The notes under the pieces were generated by a model. The model was not told the DNA's origin, did no database searches, and saw only the letters and a list, made by a program, of their open reading frames with translations. A program made the position numbers and the translations under genes. 64,000 nucleotides of DNA, taken from assembly GCF_014192395.1 (NCBI RefSeq), contig NZ_JACHXW010000007.1, positions 207,828 to 271,827 of the forward strand, in the 5' to 3' direction. Below, piece by piece: positions 53,435 through 62,015 of this stretch. Every line of letters begins with the position of its first letter. The stretch's first letter is position 1. The DNA is from Paenibacillus endophyticus. GTDB lineage: Bacteria > Bacillota > Bacilli > Paenibacillales > Paenibacillaceae.

Positions 53435-53857
53435 TTAAAGTTTGCGGCTTTTCGGACGCAGCACCCAGGAGGCGATGCCAAGTGCGGCATAGAAAAGCGG
53501 AAGAATAATGTGGAATCCGTAATCACCGTAATCGTTGGCGAACACATGAGATAGGGCCGCACCCGTCATTAGAAAAAAGATCCCGCTATAAGCCCATTCC
53601 TTAAGCCGGGGGAAACCTGGCGATATGATCGCAATGACTCCAAGCAATTTCCAAACTCCGAGAATGTTCGTGACATATAACGGGAAACCAATATCGGTCA
53701 CTAGTTCGACATTCCCCCCCAATCGCATCAGTTGCCCGATACCGCTTAATGTAATTGAGAATACGAGTATTATTGTGACAGTCCAATAAGCGACCATCCT
53801 TCCAATAGTACGGGTTTCTACTTTCATGACTTTTTCATTACCGATGATCGTACTCAT
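53435..53857 (-). CDS. DoxX-like membrane protein
   Basis: The 140-residue protein has four helices (VAYWTVTIILVFSITLSGIG, PLYVTNILGVWKLLGVIAII, YSGIFFLMTGAALSHVFAN, IILPLFYAALGIASWVLRP), as in the DoxX-like family of small redox-linked membrane proteins. ATG 53857 follows AGGAGG. It lies between the two effector-binding copies and is part of the same cluster under likely YafY control. Confidence 0.85.
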   Translation of the reverse strand: MSTIIGNEKVMKVETRTIGRMVAYWTVTIILVFSITLSGIGQLMRLGGNVELVTDIGFPLYVTNILGVWKLLGVIAIISPGFPRLKEWAYSGIFFLMTGAALSHVFANDYGDYGFHIILPLFYAALGIASWVLRPKSRKL

Positions 53858-53934
53858 TTTCATTCCTCCTAAAAGTTTTGCTTGTGTTACATCTTAGAAC
53901 CTACTTCGAGCATCGGTAGCATTCACCTACTCGT

Positions 53935-54414
53935 TTACTTCTTAACAACAGCAATCCACATTTCCCCATATACAAAGCCGTCTCGTTGCCCCATCTCCAC
54001 CGTTGCATTGGGTCCGCCAACATAGGCGAAATTTTCGGCTCCCGGCAAGACTTGACCAAAGGCAATGCCAGTAAGCATACTACTCAACTCATCAGCCGTC
54101 TCACCTTCGCCTTTAACGACGAGGTATTGTCCCTTGGGGAATTGGATTACCCTCTGTTCTTCCAGTACCGATGCTTCTGTCATGACGCCAGCGTAATACA
54201 TCCTCTTGTGGTTTACCGCTTCGTTCACGGCAAAAATATAGTCATTCGTGGCAATGGCCTTTAAAGCTTCAAGCCTTCCATCCTGCTCCACTGCCCGCCA
54301 AAAGCTTTCCTTCTCCTTGTTCATGCCGACATAATCCGTGTAATCGCTCTTTAGCTCCGTTCCAATACCTAGTACGATAAAGCTGTTTTTTTCCTCAAGG
54401 GTATACATTGCCAT
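53935..54414 (-). CDS. GyrI-like/effector-binding domain protein, copy 2
   Basis: The 159-residue protein is almost identical to copy 1 through most of its length (SFWRAVEQDGRLEALKAI, YVGGPNATVEMGQRDGFVYG). ATG 54414 follows AGGAG. It is divergent from the YafY/WYL regulator gene with a 106-nt intergenic region, and followed by DoxX 77 nt on. The original unit was probably regulator-effector gene-DoxX, later duplicated. Confidence 0.82.
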   Translation of the reverse strand: MAMYTLEEKNSFIVLGIGTELKSDYTDYVGMNKEKESFWRAVEQDGRLEALKAIATNDYIFAVNEAVNHKRMYYAGVMTEASVLEEQRVIQFPKGQYLVVKGEGETADELSSMLTGIAFGQVLPGAENFAYVGGPNATVEMGQRDGFVYGEMWIAVVKK

Positions 54415-54520
54415 GATCAACACTCCTTTTTTTGAATGGATTAAATGATTTCTTTTTCCACTTGATACGTTTATAATAACCTTAAATCATGTCAAAAAAT
54501 GATACTGTTTAGAGGGCCCC

Positions 54521-55486
54521 ATGAAAAAAGTAGAACGGATTAACATCATCATGCGGTACATCAACAACCGCGCCCACTTTACCATTTCTGAAATCATGCG
54601 AGAATTCAACATCTCTCGTTCGACGGCGATCAGAGATATCCGAGAAATTGAGGCGATGGGAATGCCTCTTGTCGCTGAAGTCGGGAGGGACGGGGGTTAT
54701 TTTGTCATGAACAATTCCGTCCTACCGACTGTCCGCTTTACCGATAATGAGATTAAAGCCCTTTTTATTGCCTTCATGGCCACAAGAAATCAACAACTCC
54801 CCTATCTCAAGAGTCGCCAATCTTTAGCGGAAAAATTACTCGGACTCATCTCAAAAAACCAGCAGGATGATCTTGTTCTGCTAAATCAAATCTTGCTGTT
54901 TGAAGGAACCAACCCCCACAATCCCGACCTGCTTGATCTGTCAGACCTGCCCCATCCTATGTTAGAACAACTCATCCAAATCATTATTATGGACAGCTAC
55001 TTACTGGTTTCCGTCGAAGAAGGAAGGGAAATAAAGTCTTATCCCATTTATCTGTTGCACTTATATCGTGAAAAAAGCTATTGGCAAATTGAAGGCTTTG
55101 ACCTAAAGGAAGAAAAGAGGCGGATTATTCCTGTCGATAATCTCACCGATGTCAAACCATACCCTGAGAAAAAGAGAATAAGCAAGAAGAAGATTGTCGA
55201 ACAACTAAGCAAGCAGGAAGAAGCCATCAACCTAGTCCTCGAACTCGGTCCAAAGGCGATTGCCCAGTTTAAAAAATACCATCCGTTAAAAATTTCAATT
55301 TCTTACACGAATCCTTATCAGACTACTGCTGTTCTAAAAGCTTTCATCAATGTTCATCATTCGGAGGAATTGGCGGAAATAACAAATTGGCTGCTTTTCC
55401 TAGGTGGTGACATCAAGGTTAGGGAGGTGCCGAATGAGGTTTTGGAGGGCTTGCAGGAGAGAATAGTTGTTTTAGGGAATAAGTAA
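54521..55486 (+). CDS. YafY/DeoR-type HTH regulator with WYL domain
   Basis: The 321-residue protein has an N-terminal HTH (RINIIMRYINNRAHFTISEI, MREFNISRSTAIRDIREIEA) and a WYL domain (IYLLHLYREKSYWQIEGFDL, RRIIPVDNLTDVK), then a WCX-like C-terminal region. WYL proteins sense nucleic-acid or small ligands. It is divergent from the effector-binding/DoxX genes it probably controls. Confidence 0.88.
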   Translation: MKKVERINIIMRYINNRAHFTISEIMREFNISRSTAIRDIREIEAMGMPLVAEVGRDGGYFVMNNSVLPTVRFTDNEIKALFIAFMATRNQQLPYLKSRQSLAEKLLGLISKNQQDDLVLLNQILLFEGTNPHNPDLLDLSDLPHPMLEQLIQIIIMDSYLLVSVEEGREIKSYPIYLLHLYREKSYWQIEGFDLKEEKRRIIPVDNLTDVKPYPEKKRISKKKIVEQLSKQEEAINLVLELGPKAIAQFKKYHPLKISISYTNPYQTTAVLKAFINVHHSEELAEITNWLLFLGGDIKVREVPNEVLEGLQERIVVLGNK

Positions 55487-55487
55487 A

Positions 55488-55512
55488 ATAACCCACCCAA
55501 TAAAGGGTCATT
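55488..55512 (+). terminator. Weak terminator of the YafY gene
   Basis: AATAACCC pairs with GGGTCATT with one mismatch. The stem is short and has no T-run, so this is tentative. Confidence 0.35.
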
Positions 55513-55569
55513 ATCCCCAACCCCGAACTGACCTTCGACAGATTAACTTTCTCCATTCGTTGTTCGATA

Positions 55570-55698
55570 ACTATTCGATGTGCGGTTTCCAATATAAGTT
55601 CTACAATCGTCGTTACAGGCGGCACTTCGGGCATTGGTCTTGCATTCGCTTTGAACTTGTTGATTCATATTCAACAGAGGAGTCAATTTGCTCATTAA
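55570..55698 (+). pseudogene. N-terminal remnant of a short-chain dehydrogenase (DltE-like)
   Basis: The plus strand reads SSTIVVTGGTSGIGLAFALN, with the Rossmann TGGxxGIG signature, then stops after 20 more residues. There is no catalytic half and no start codon with a ribosome binding site in frame. It is a truncated gene end that stops where the AT-rich island begins, 10 nt before the next gene. Confidence 0.7.
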
Positions 55699-55708
55699 CA
55701 ATCATTAC

Positions 55709-57607
55709 CTACGTGTTACTATTTTCTTTATTATCCGAAGTTAATGTATAAATATACATATAGATCATGCCTAAAAACAAATACGATGATATTCCTTTTT
55801 CGGACAATCTTTTAATGGAAACTGCCAAACCTAATAGTTCATTCTCTATTCTATCCTCATAAACATTTAATGTTTTACGATGCCCTTTTTGATTTAGTAT
55901 TTTTTTAAAGTTAAGGCAAAAGATAATAATGAGAAAGATATTTATTATAAATTCTAATACCGACTTTACTGCTATCTTGTCAACATAACCGCTAATATTC
56001 AAGGTATTTTCACTTAATAACCTTATAAAATTATAAATAGACAGCCCAAAAGGATAAAGCAGTGTAATTAGTATAACTAAATCTTTATTTTGAATTACGA
56101 TCTCGACAAACCTGCTTAAAAGATGTCTCGTCCTCTCTTTTTTATTCTTAAACATATTAACCTTAATTCCGTAGATCGCTTCGTTTTCATCTTTCTCAAT
56201 AGATTTTTCTTGTAGCTTAATCACATTTTCCAATGACTGATTAATAATCACTTGCCCCAATACTTCAAAATCTACTGTGCCTGGCTGGTTATTCACTTCG
56301 TTTCTATGTGTATTAGCCTTTCCACTAATCATTAGTCCTAAATATCTCCAATCACCAGCTGATGTAGAGATTCCCAGTTCCGCTCTTGCTTCCCTAGAAA
56401 ATTCCCCTCCAAAATCATATTCTCCTCGGCTTTGAATGGCCGGCTTATCATCGTTTACAGAATATCTATAAAATTCAACGTTATCATCGTATATTTCACT
56501 ATACCCAGTAAGGGAGCAGCTATATTTCCCCTCATGCTCTACATTCTTTCCCCTTTTCGTATATATGAGATATTCATCTATCGTTAATGTGTTACCAGCA
56601 ATACTTATTATATGAGGAAAATATGAATCCGTTAGATAAATATTAATTAGATTTTCAATTAATTGTTCATCCCGTATGCCGTAAAGTGAATCAAATAATT
56701 TCTTTTGAACGGCTCTCTCTTGTTCATTCAATTGAGTAAGCTCTGCATAATAGTCCATTAAAAGAGGATGATGATTTAGAGAATATTTTGAATACAAATT
56801 GCCTTCATCATAAGTTAATTTCGGATGTCCCATACCTAGAACAGTGGCATAGGTAGTTCGATCCGTTTCTACATTTATTCTAGTTAAACGTTTATTAGCA
56901 TTATATGATCCCAAAAGATTCACTTTTTTTAAATCTGTTAATACCCCTGAATATAAAGAATGACTGCATTTTAATTTTCCATACAAATCCTCCCAACACA
57001 TTCCGGATAATAATGTATCGACCTGATTTTTAACGACAACTGACCTTTCTTCCCCATTTTCATACAGAAAATATTTTAAACTTAAGTAACGACACTGACT
57101 TGTTCCCAACCTTCCATGAAGACTTATTAGCTTTTTGCCAGTCGTTTCTGTATATCTATAGTATATAGTTTGTTCATCCAAGCAGTCCAAGAGCCCCTCT
57201 ACATCTTGTAAATCATCACATTGTAACGTAACGCTAAACTCGTGGGTAATCGCAAGAACACATTTAGATAACAGAGCAGTTTCAGGAACCTGCTCTTTTA
57301 GTCGTATATTTTCTCCCCAGCTCCAATATTCTTTATTTTGAATAATATATTCAGCAAACGACTGCTCATTCAATAATGGGCTAATTGCATTGTATATTAA
57401 ATCCTGTTTTATTTTTTCAACACTCAATTTAGGAGAAACTCCAAATAGACTTTCTTCTCGGATGAATGTACCCCCAATGGATATGTAGTTTGGGTTGCCG
57501 CCACATATGATTTTTGAGACTCTTGCGCTCGGTAAGGTCCTACTATGATTCAACAACTCCTGATTTACTTTTTCTATATACGGAATATCAAGTTCTTTAA
57601 ATCTCAT
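55709..57607 (-). CDS. Large membrane protein with degenerate Nudix-like segment
   Basis: The 632-residue protein has a soluble N-terminal part of about 480 residues and then three predicted helices (LVILITLLYPFGLSIYNFI, SVLEFIINIFLIIIFCLNF, SSYLFLGMIYMYIYTLTS). At about 345-470 it reads ISIAGNTLTIDEYLIYTKRG, SCSLTGYSEIYDDNVEFY, FGGEFSREARAELGIS and YLGLMISGKANTHRN, the layout of a Nudix fold. The Nudix box G-x5-E-x7-REUxEExGU is only partly kept (REARAELGI), so catalysis is doubtful. I do not recognise the family. AT-rich base use and island position suggest horizontal transfer and a possible defence or signalling role. Confidence 0.6.
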   Translation of the reverse strand: MRFKELDIPYIEKVNQELLNHSRTLPSARVSKIICGGNPNYISIGGTFIREESLFGVSPKLSVEKIKQDLIYNAISPLLNEQSFAEYIIQNKEYWSWGENIRLKEQVPETALLSKCVLAITHEFSVTLQCDDLQDVEGLLDCLDEQTIYYRYTETTGKKLISLHGRLGTSQCRYLSLKYFLYENGEERSVVVKNQVDTLLSGMCWEDLYGKLKCSHSLYSGVLTDLKKVNLLGSYNANKRLTRINVETDRTTYATVLGMGHPKLTYDEGNLYSKYSLNHHPLLMDYYAELTQLNEQERAVQKKLFDSLYGIRDEQLIENLINIYLTDSYFPHIISIAGNTLTIDEYLIYTKRGKNVEHEGKYSCSLTGYSEIYDDNVEFYRYSVNDDKPAIQSRGEYDFGGEFSREARAELGISTSAGDWRYLGLMISGKANTHRNEVNNQPGTVDFEVLGQVIINQSLENVIKLQEKSIEKDENEAIYGIKVNMFKNKKERTRHLLSRFVEIVIQNKDLVILITLLYPFGLSIYNFIRLLSENTLNISGYVDKIAVKSVLEFIINIFLIIIFCLNFKKILNQKGHRKTLNVYEDRIENELLGLAVSIKRLSEKGISSYLFLGMIYMYIYTLTSDNKENSNT

Positions 57608-57650
57608 TTAATTACCCCATCTCTAACAACGAACCTTCAGTAAAATGCTT

Positions 57651-58181
57651 CTAATCGAGCCGCAGTTTGCATAAAGCGGATTCAGACAAATACGCTGCCG
57701 TCCACCAGATATCGCTTTTATCATTTTTGACCACATCAATAACATGTAGTCCGCGATTACAAATTTCTTGAATCGAAGGTGCATAAGTAAACCAGCTATC
57801 CATGAGCACAAAAGATGCAGACAGACTTGCAACAATTGCGCGATCCAGCATTGCGGCAATATTTTCAGCAGCACTTTGAAGCGCTTCTTTTCGACGCTTG
57901 TAACCGGATGAGCGTTTATCGATTCCCGCGGCGATCCCATTTATGCTAGTGTTGTTCGAGCTGAGAAACGCGAAGTCAACCGGAAAGAAGGAGTGACCGT
58001 CCGTCCAGCCCATGGTTAGCATGCGAAAATCCTTGTAGTAAACCCCTGTGGCATGATCTTTAAAGCGTACGAGCATCTCAACAGCATTGCTTCGGTTACG
58101 TTCAAACAAAGCTGTCTCGCGAGTGTCAGCGGTCAAGTGCTCAACGACTTCTCCATAATTATTGGAGCCCGTCCGAATCAC
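57651..58181 (-). mobile_element. Truncated, frameshifted IS4-family transposase
   Basis: About 176 residues of a DDE transposase remain: LTMGWTDGHSFFPVDFAFLS (first catalytic Asp region), KRRKEALQSAAENIAAMLDR and SFVLMDSWFTYAPSIQEICN (second Asp), as in IS4/IS231-like elements that use LMDSWF. The N-terminal third is gone. Upstream the frame is blocked by a TAA and chimeric sequence, and near the C-terminus the protein changes frame (VVKNDK to another frame's GRQRICLNPL). No terminal repeats could be paired. It is a dead IS fragment, marking past rearrangement. Confidence 0.75.
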
Positions 58182-58318
58182 TGCGTCAAAGTTAATTGGA
58201 TAGGTTGTTACCGGTTAGTCTCCGAACGCCTCGATCTCGTCATCACGATTAACCTCGATTACACGCAACTCATAAACCGTATCTCAGGCTCGATGTAACA
58301 TTAATAGGGTAAAGTTTA

Positions 58319-58353
58319 GAGGGCACCAACGGCGAATTTGTTAGGGTGCCCTC
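58319..58353 (-). terminator. Probable terminator of the deacetylase gene
   Basis: GAGGGCACC pairs with GGGTGCCCTC, but the T-rich part after it on the minus strand is broken (TAAACTTTACCC). Confidence 0.5.
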
Positions 58354-58415
58354 ATTTCAGACCTTATTATCTATTTCTATTGCACTTTTCCAATATTGCG
58401 GACTTAACATCATCT

Positions 58416-59309
58416 TTAGTAGTTTATCTTTGCATGTAATAACTTCGAACAGTCAATCCGATCAATCCAGAACTCCCGTGCTTGCGGCACTTCCTTTGAT
58501 ACGGTGGAAAATGCACCCTTGAAACCATTAGCGACTAGAATTGGTGTTAATTGCTCTCTCATCGCTTTATGGTGAACACCTCCACCAAAAGCAGGTGTGT
58601 ACCACTCAGGAGAAGACCCTAATACATTCTTAAGATAGTCCCGGCAAGGCTTAATTTCCCTGTCGTAGAACTGTTGAGGATTTCCACAGTAAGGCTGATG
58701 CTTGTGGCAGTGCACACCTATGGTCATTCCTTCACGATGCATATGCTTGATTTCCTGTTCGGTCAAGTAAAAATCATCAATAAATTTAGCTCTATCCGAA
58801 AACAGGGTGTCAAATACTGATCCCAGAATTTCAGTTGCTTCTTCTGTTGTCAACTTTACATTCAACATGTACTTGTTATACCTACGCAACCTATCAAGCT
58901 CATAAGAATAGATTGTGCTTGCTTCTTCTATGCCAGTTGTATCGTGCTTCAAACGAATCAGTTCCCAGATTTCCTCATCAGACACAAACGAGAGAACAGT
59001 ATGCACAAGATGCATCATAGGAACAACACCCGAAACCAAAGGGCCTGACATCACTGTAAAATAAGCAGGGATCCCTTTGCGCTTCAAAATATCAAACGCA
59101 TTGACATATTGATCCTTAGTGCCATCATCGAAAGTCAAGATACACCATGGTCTTGATCTGGGTATGTCCATCTGATCCAGTGAAATAATATCATATGTCT
59201 TGCTTAGCGTATCAATTTGATGTGAGAAATCCTGAGGCGACAAAGGGAAAATACCCCTCCAGCCATTTCGCTCCCGGATATAATGGTACATTACGGCAAC
59301 ATTATTCAT
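58416..59309 (-). CDS. Polysaccharide deacetylase family protein
   Basis: The 297-residue NodB-like protein begins MNNVAVMYHYIRERNGWRG. The first catalytic block is WCILTFDDGTKDQYVNAFDI (FDDG metal Asp pair), and a later His-box is in MTIGVHCHKHQPYCG. The C-terminal YTPAFGGGVHHKAMREQL carries another His. There is no signal peptide, so it acts in the cytosol or on a precursor, which fits glycan precursor or capsule biosynthesis rather than cell-wall chitin-like hydrolysis. ATG 59309 follows GGATGG. Neighbouring sugar and acyl genes support that. Confidence 0.8.
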   Translation of the reverse strand: MNNVAVMYHYIRERNGWRGIFPLSPQDFSHQIDTLSKTYDIISLDQMDIPRSRPWCILTFDDGTKDQYVNAFDILKRKGIPAYFTVMSGPLVSGVVPMMHLVHTVLSFVSDEEIWELIRLKHDTTGIEEASTIYSYELDRLRRYNKYMLNVKLTTEEATEILGSVFDTLFSDRAKFIDDFYLTEQEIKHMHREGMTIGVHCHKHQPYCGNPQQFYDREIKPCRDYLKNVLGSSPEWYTPAFGGGVHHKAMREQLTPILVANGFKGAFSTVSKEVPQAREFWIDRIDCSKLLHAKINY

Positions 59310-59323
59310 ATGCATTCCATCCT

Positions 59324-59528
59324 TTAGTCAGCAGCTAAAATATTCGATCGGACCATATCACAATCCGATTTTACAAAGTAAGTATCATCAATAGAGATTG
59401 GTGCTCCCTTGTTATGATGCATCATTGTCAACAAAAGCAATCACTTCAAACTACTGACTCAACATATATTGGGCATGCAGCGCGCCGTCTCCTGCTCCAA
59501 ATAATATAACTTTACTCTTCCCAACCAT
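59324..59528 (-). pseudogene. Decayed sugar-enzyme gene with N-terminal Rossmann/CoA-binding-like segment
   Basis: It starts ATG with AAGGTG upstream and reads MVGKSKVILFGAGDGALHAQ, then a stop at YMLSQ. In another frame the sense continues EVIAFVDNDAS and NKGAPISIDDTYFV. This is the start pattern of PglD/FlaA1-like enzymes (LFGAG...FVDND...G). Frameshifts and truncation to 205 nt mark it as decayed. It was probably part of the same surface glycan locus. Confidence 0.6.
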
Positions 59529-59574
59529 CTTTACACACCTTGTAATAATTTTTGCAATTGATTTCTGTATCTTA

Positions 59575-59596
59575 TATCGGTTATTTTGAACCGATA
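59575..59596. repeat. Small perfect hairpin
   Basis: TATCGGTT and AACCGATA form a perfect 8-bp stem around ATTTTG in the leader region of the following plus-strand gene. Function unknown; it may be a leader hairpin or a scar. Apart from it and the decayed gene, 59310-59763 holds no coding sequence that I can see. Confidence 0.4.
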
Positions 59597-59763
59597 ATAA
59601 AGGTCTTGATTACGCCGTCATGAAGTAAATCTTCTTAATAGTGTATTAAGTTATTAATATGATTTGTCGATAATCATTTATAAAGAAAGAATTCAAGTAG
59701 AACTTATAAAAAATAGCTGAGTTGCTAATTTCCAAAAATTTCGCAAGGGGATGTAATTGAACT

Positions 59764-60888
59764 ATGGAGATACGGCTCTTTAGAAGAGATGAGACTAACT
59801 TATACATGGAAGCAGTAGATGAAATATGGAAGAAAAGCCATATCTTAAGCAGAGATAAGGCTCTAGCTGATTTTATGTTTTATAATACCCCGCGGCATGA
59901 AAAATATGTGGGGAAAGAAAACTATGGTGCTATCGGTGTTTGGGAAGATGGTAAAATCGTTGGTCTAGGTGGCTTAATGCTATTTGAGTTTAACCTAAAT
60001 GGTGAAACAGAGGCAGCATGTAACGTAACCAATTCTATCGTATTAGAAGAATATCGAAGCTCCATGGCGGGCCTATTATTATATGCTAAACCTTTTGATC
60101 TGTACCCTTTCTTCTGCAATTTTGGGATAGGTCTCAGTACATTTTCAATGCGTGTTTCACCGGCTGCTATTTCAAGAGATATTGTAACACAACCTATTTA
60201 TAAACTAGACCGGATGGTTGGCATTCTTGATAAGAAAAAAACAAGCGAAGTTTTACTAGATGGTAATGAGAATTATTTAAGAAATTATGGCATGGTTAGC
60301 AAGGTAACGCAATATGGTGACAAAACAGTTCGGCAGGAACTGGTAAACGATAGATGGGATAGCTTTTACTACACACATATTGCCCCTAAAACTATTAGTG
60401 TTTCACGCAACTTTGAATTCCTAAGCTGGAGATATTTAAACCATCCGACTTTTAATTATTTGGTGTATACTGCTCAAGATCAGGCTGGGAATTATGAAGG
60501 ATTATTTGTCGCAAGGGTTGAAAGCATCGTCAATAACACCGCTAAAATTTTGCGTATTGTTGAGTTTATTTCCAAGAACCAAGATGCTTCCATAGCACTT
60601 GCGAACAAAATTGTAGAGATCGGAACTAAAGAGGATGTCCTTTTCGCCGATTTCTATTGCACGACAGATATGTTTAATTTTGGACTGGAATCAGTTGGCT
60701 TTAAGAAAGAATTTACTTCAGATGATGATAAAATCGTCTTGCCGTCCAGATTCCAACCTGTGGATTTATCAGTTGTTAATTTGAATGCATGCCTATCTTT
60801 TTACGGAAAGAAGGTAAAAAAGTTGAATCTTTTAAATAATAATATCTATTTTACTAAAGGTGATTCAGACCAGGACAGACCTAATTAG
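59764..60888 (+). CDS. GNAT-fold N-acetyltransferase-like protein
   Basis: The 374-residue protein has a GNAT-like N-terminal half (YGAIGVWEDGKIVGLGGLML) followed by CNVTNSIVLEEYRSSMAGLL, an acetyl-CoA-loop-like NSIVLEEYRSS...GLLLYAKPF segment. A second half has similar strands (EFLSWRYLNHPTFNYLVYTA). It resembles FemAB/GNAT doubles of surface-sugar clusters. AT-rich, island-type base use. It is likely an acyl- or acetyltransferase for a glycan, the acceptor being unknown. Confidence 0.65.
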   Translation: MEIRLFRRDETNLYMEAVDEIWKKSHILSRDKALADFMFYNTPRHEKYVGKENYGAIGVWEDGKIVGLGGLMLFEFNLNGETEAACNVTNSIVLEEYRSSMAGLLLYAKPFDLYPFFCNFGIGLSTFSMRVSPAAISRDIVTQPIYKLDRMVGILDKKKTSEVLLDGNENYLRNYGMVSKVTQYGDKTVRQELVNDRWDSFYYTHIAPKTISVSRNFEFLSWRYLNHPTFNYLVYTAQDQAGNYEGLFVARVESIVNNTAKILRIVEFISKNQDASIALANKIVEIGTKEDVLFADFYCTTDMFNFGLESVGFKKEFTSDDDKIVLPSRFQPVDLSVVNLNACLSFYGKKVKKLNLLNNNIYFTKGDSDQDRPN

Positions 60889-60960
60889 GCTAATAACAAT
60901 ATGTATCAGAAATCTGTTTATATGAAATAAAAGGTCCCTCTGACTGCCAGAATGAACTGC

Positions 60961-61006
60961 GACCCATAAGAAGGACACTTTGAAAAAAGTGACCCTCTTA
61001 TAGGTC
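60961..61006. repeat. Long imperfect hairpin, possible IS or MITE end
   Basis: Arms at 60961-60980 and 60987-61006 match at 17 of 20 positions around a 6-nt loop. The outer sequence AATGAACTGCGACCC resembles IS3-family leader sequence, but only an end fragment is present. Confidence 0.45.
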
Positions 61007-61055
61007 ATTTGTGTTTTCCGAGACCAACTAACATTAATCATTTAATTATACAGGA

Positions 61056-61101
61056 AAACAGGATGCCCCTTCTCAAAAAAATGAGGAGGGACATCCTGTT
61101 T
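61056..61101. terminator. Bidirectional terminator
   Basis: AAACAGGATGCCCC pairs with GGGACATCCTGTTT with two wobbles, followed by A6 and T-rich flanks, between the convergent GNAT and SDR genes. Confidence 0.8.
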
Positions 61102-61103
61102 AT

Positions 61104-61256
61104 AGATGTTGGACTTTTTAGTGGACTTGACGAATTCAGAGGTCATCTGCTAGCTAGTTAAGTTTAGGGCTATTTGTTTTAATCGTCTACTATCCGGGTC
61201 AAAGTTCAAGATGCTCAGTTGTAGGCACTTTTCGCTTTACACTATCTAAAAATGTT
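61104..61256. other. Short gene-free stretch
   Basis: This stretch lies between the terminator and the SDR stop. No gene or strong signal was found in it. Confidence 0.5.
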
Positions 61257-62015
61257 TTAGTGAGAAGTTGCTCCTGAATCAATAATAAAGTCCGTCCCAG
61301 TGATATATTCAGAAGGTTTTGAAAGTAAATATGCAATTGCATTTGCAACACTTTCGGGAGAAATATAGCCTGCGTATTGTTTTTCTAGTAATTTAATTCT
61401 TGCTCCTTCACCGGCTAGGGTTGTATACTCCTCAAGCAGCTCCGTTTCAACAAAAGAAGGACACACTGTATTTACGCGTATTTTTTTATCGGCTAGCTCC
61501 ACTGCCATTGATTTTACAGCACTATTTAATGCCCCTTTTGATGCACTATATGCTATTTTTGTTTTATCACCTTGAAAAGAAGCAGTAGATGACATAACGA
61601 CTATGCTTGAGTTTGGATTAAAGTTCCCTTTTTTCGCAAATATTCTAGATAATTCGATGAATGCAAAAACATTAATTACAAACACATCATTTATGAACTT
61701 ATGCGTTGTCATATTTAATGGGCGCATTGGAGCAATTCCTGCACAATGCACCAAACCGTCAAGTGCCCCTGTTTCTGAAATCAATTTCTTCATCAAGCCC
61801 TCAATACCACTAATATCTTTAAGATCATATATATACGAAAGGTGGTTGCCACCTTCCATTTGATACAAAGTTTCAATTAGCTTTTGCTCATTTCTAGCCA
61901 TCATAATAACTTGAGCCCCTAGTCGGCTTAGTTGGATACAGGTAGCTCTTCCAATACCGGAAGACCCACCTGTAACTAATACCTTCTTGCCACTTAAGTC
62001 CATAGGATTAATCAA
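61257..62015 (-). CDS. SDR oxidoreductase (FabG-like)
   Basis: The 252-residue protein has the cofactor motif KVLVTGGSSGIGRATC, NAG-like HCAGIAPMRPL, catalytic Ser in VVMSSTASFQGDKTKI, Tyr-x3-Lys in IAYSASKGALNSAVKSMAVE and the end GTDFIIDSGATSH. TTG 62015 has GGAGG 8 nt upstream and overlaps the KAS III stop by 8 nt, so it is better than ATG 62003. In this operon it likely reduces a beta-ketoacyl-ACP to the 3-hydroxyacyl form. Confidence 0.88.
   Translation of the reverse strand: MINPMDLSGKKVLVTGGSSGIGRATCIQLSRLGAQVIMMARNEQKLIETLYQMEGGNHLSYIYDLKDISGIEGLMKKLISETGALDGLVHCAGIAPMRPLNMTTHKFINDVFVINVFAFIELSRIFAKKGNFNPNSSIVVMSSTASFQGDKTKIAYSASKGALNSAVKSMAVELADKKIRVNTVCPSFVETELLEEYTTLAGEGARIKLLEKQYAGYISPESVANAIAYLLSKPSEYITGTDFIIDSGATSH

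Noticed and set aside
55419..55634. A 71-codon minus-strand frame after the YafY gene
   Set aside because: The opposite strand of the same stretch encodes a recognisable SDR Rossmann motif, so the minus-strand frame is its shadow.
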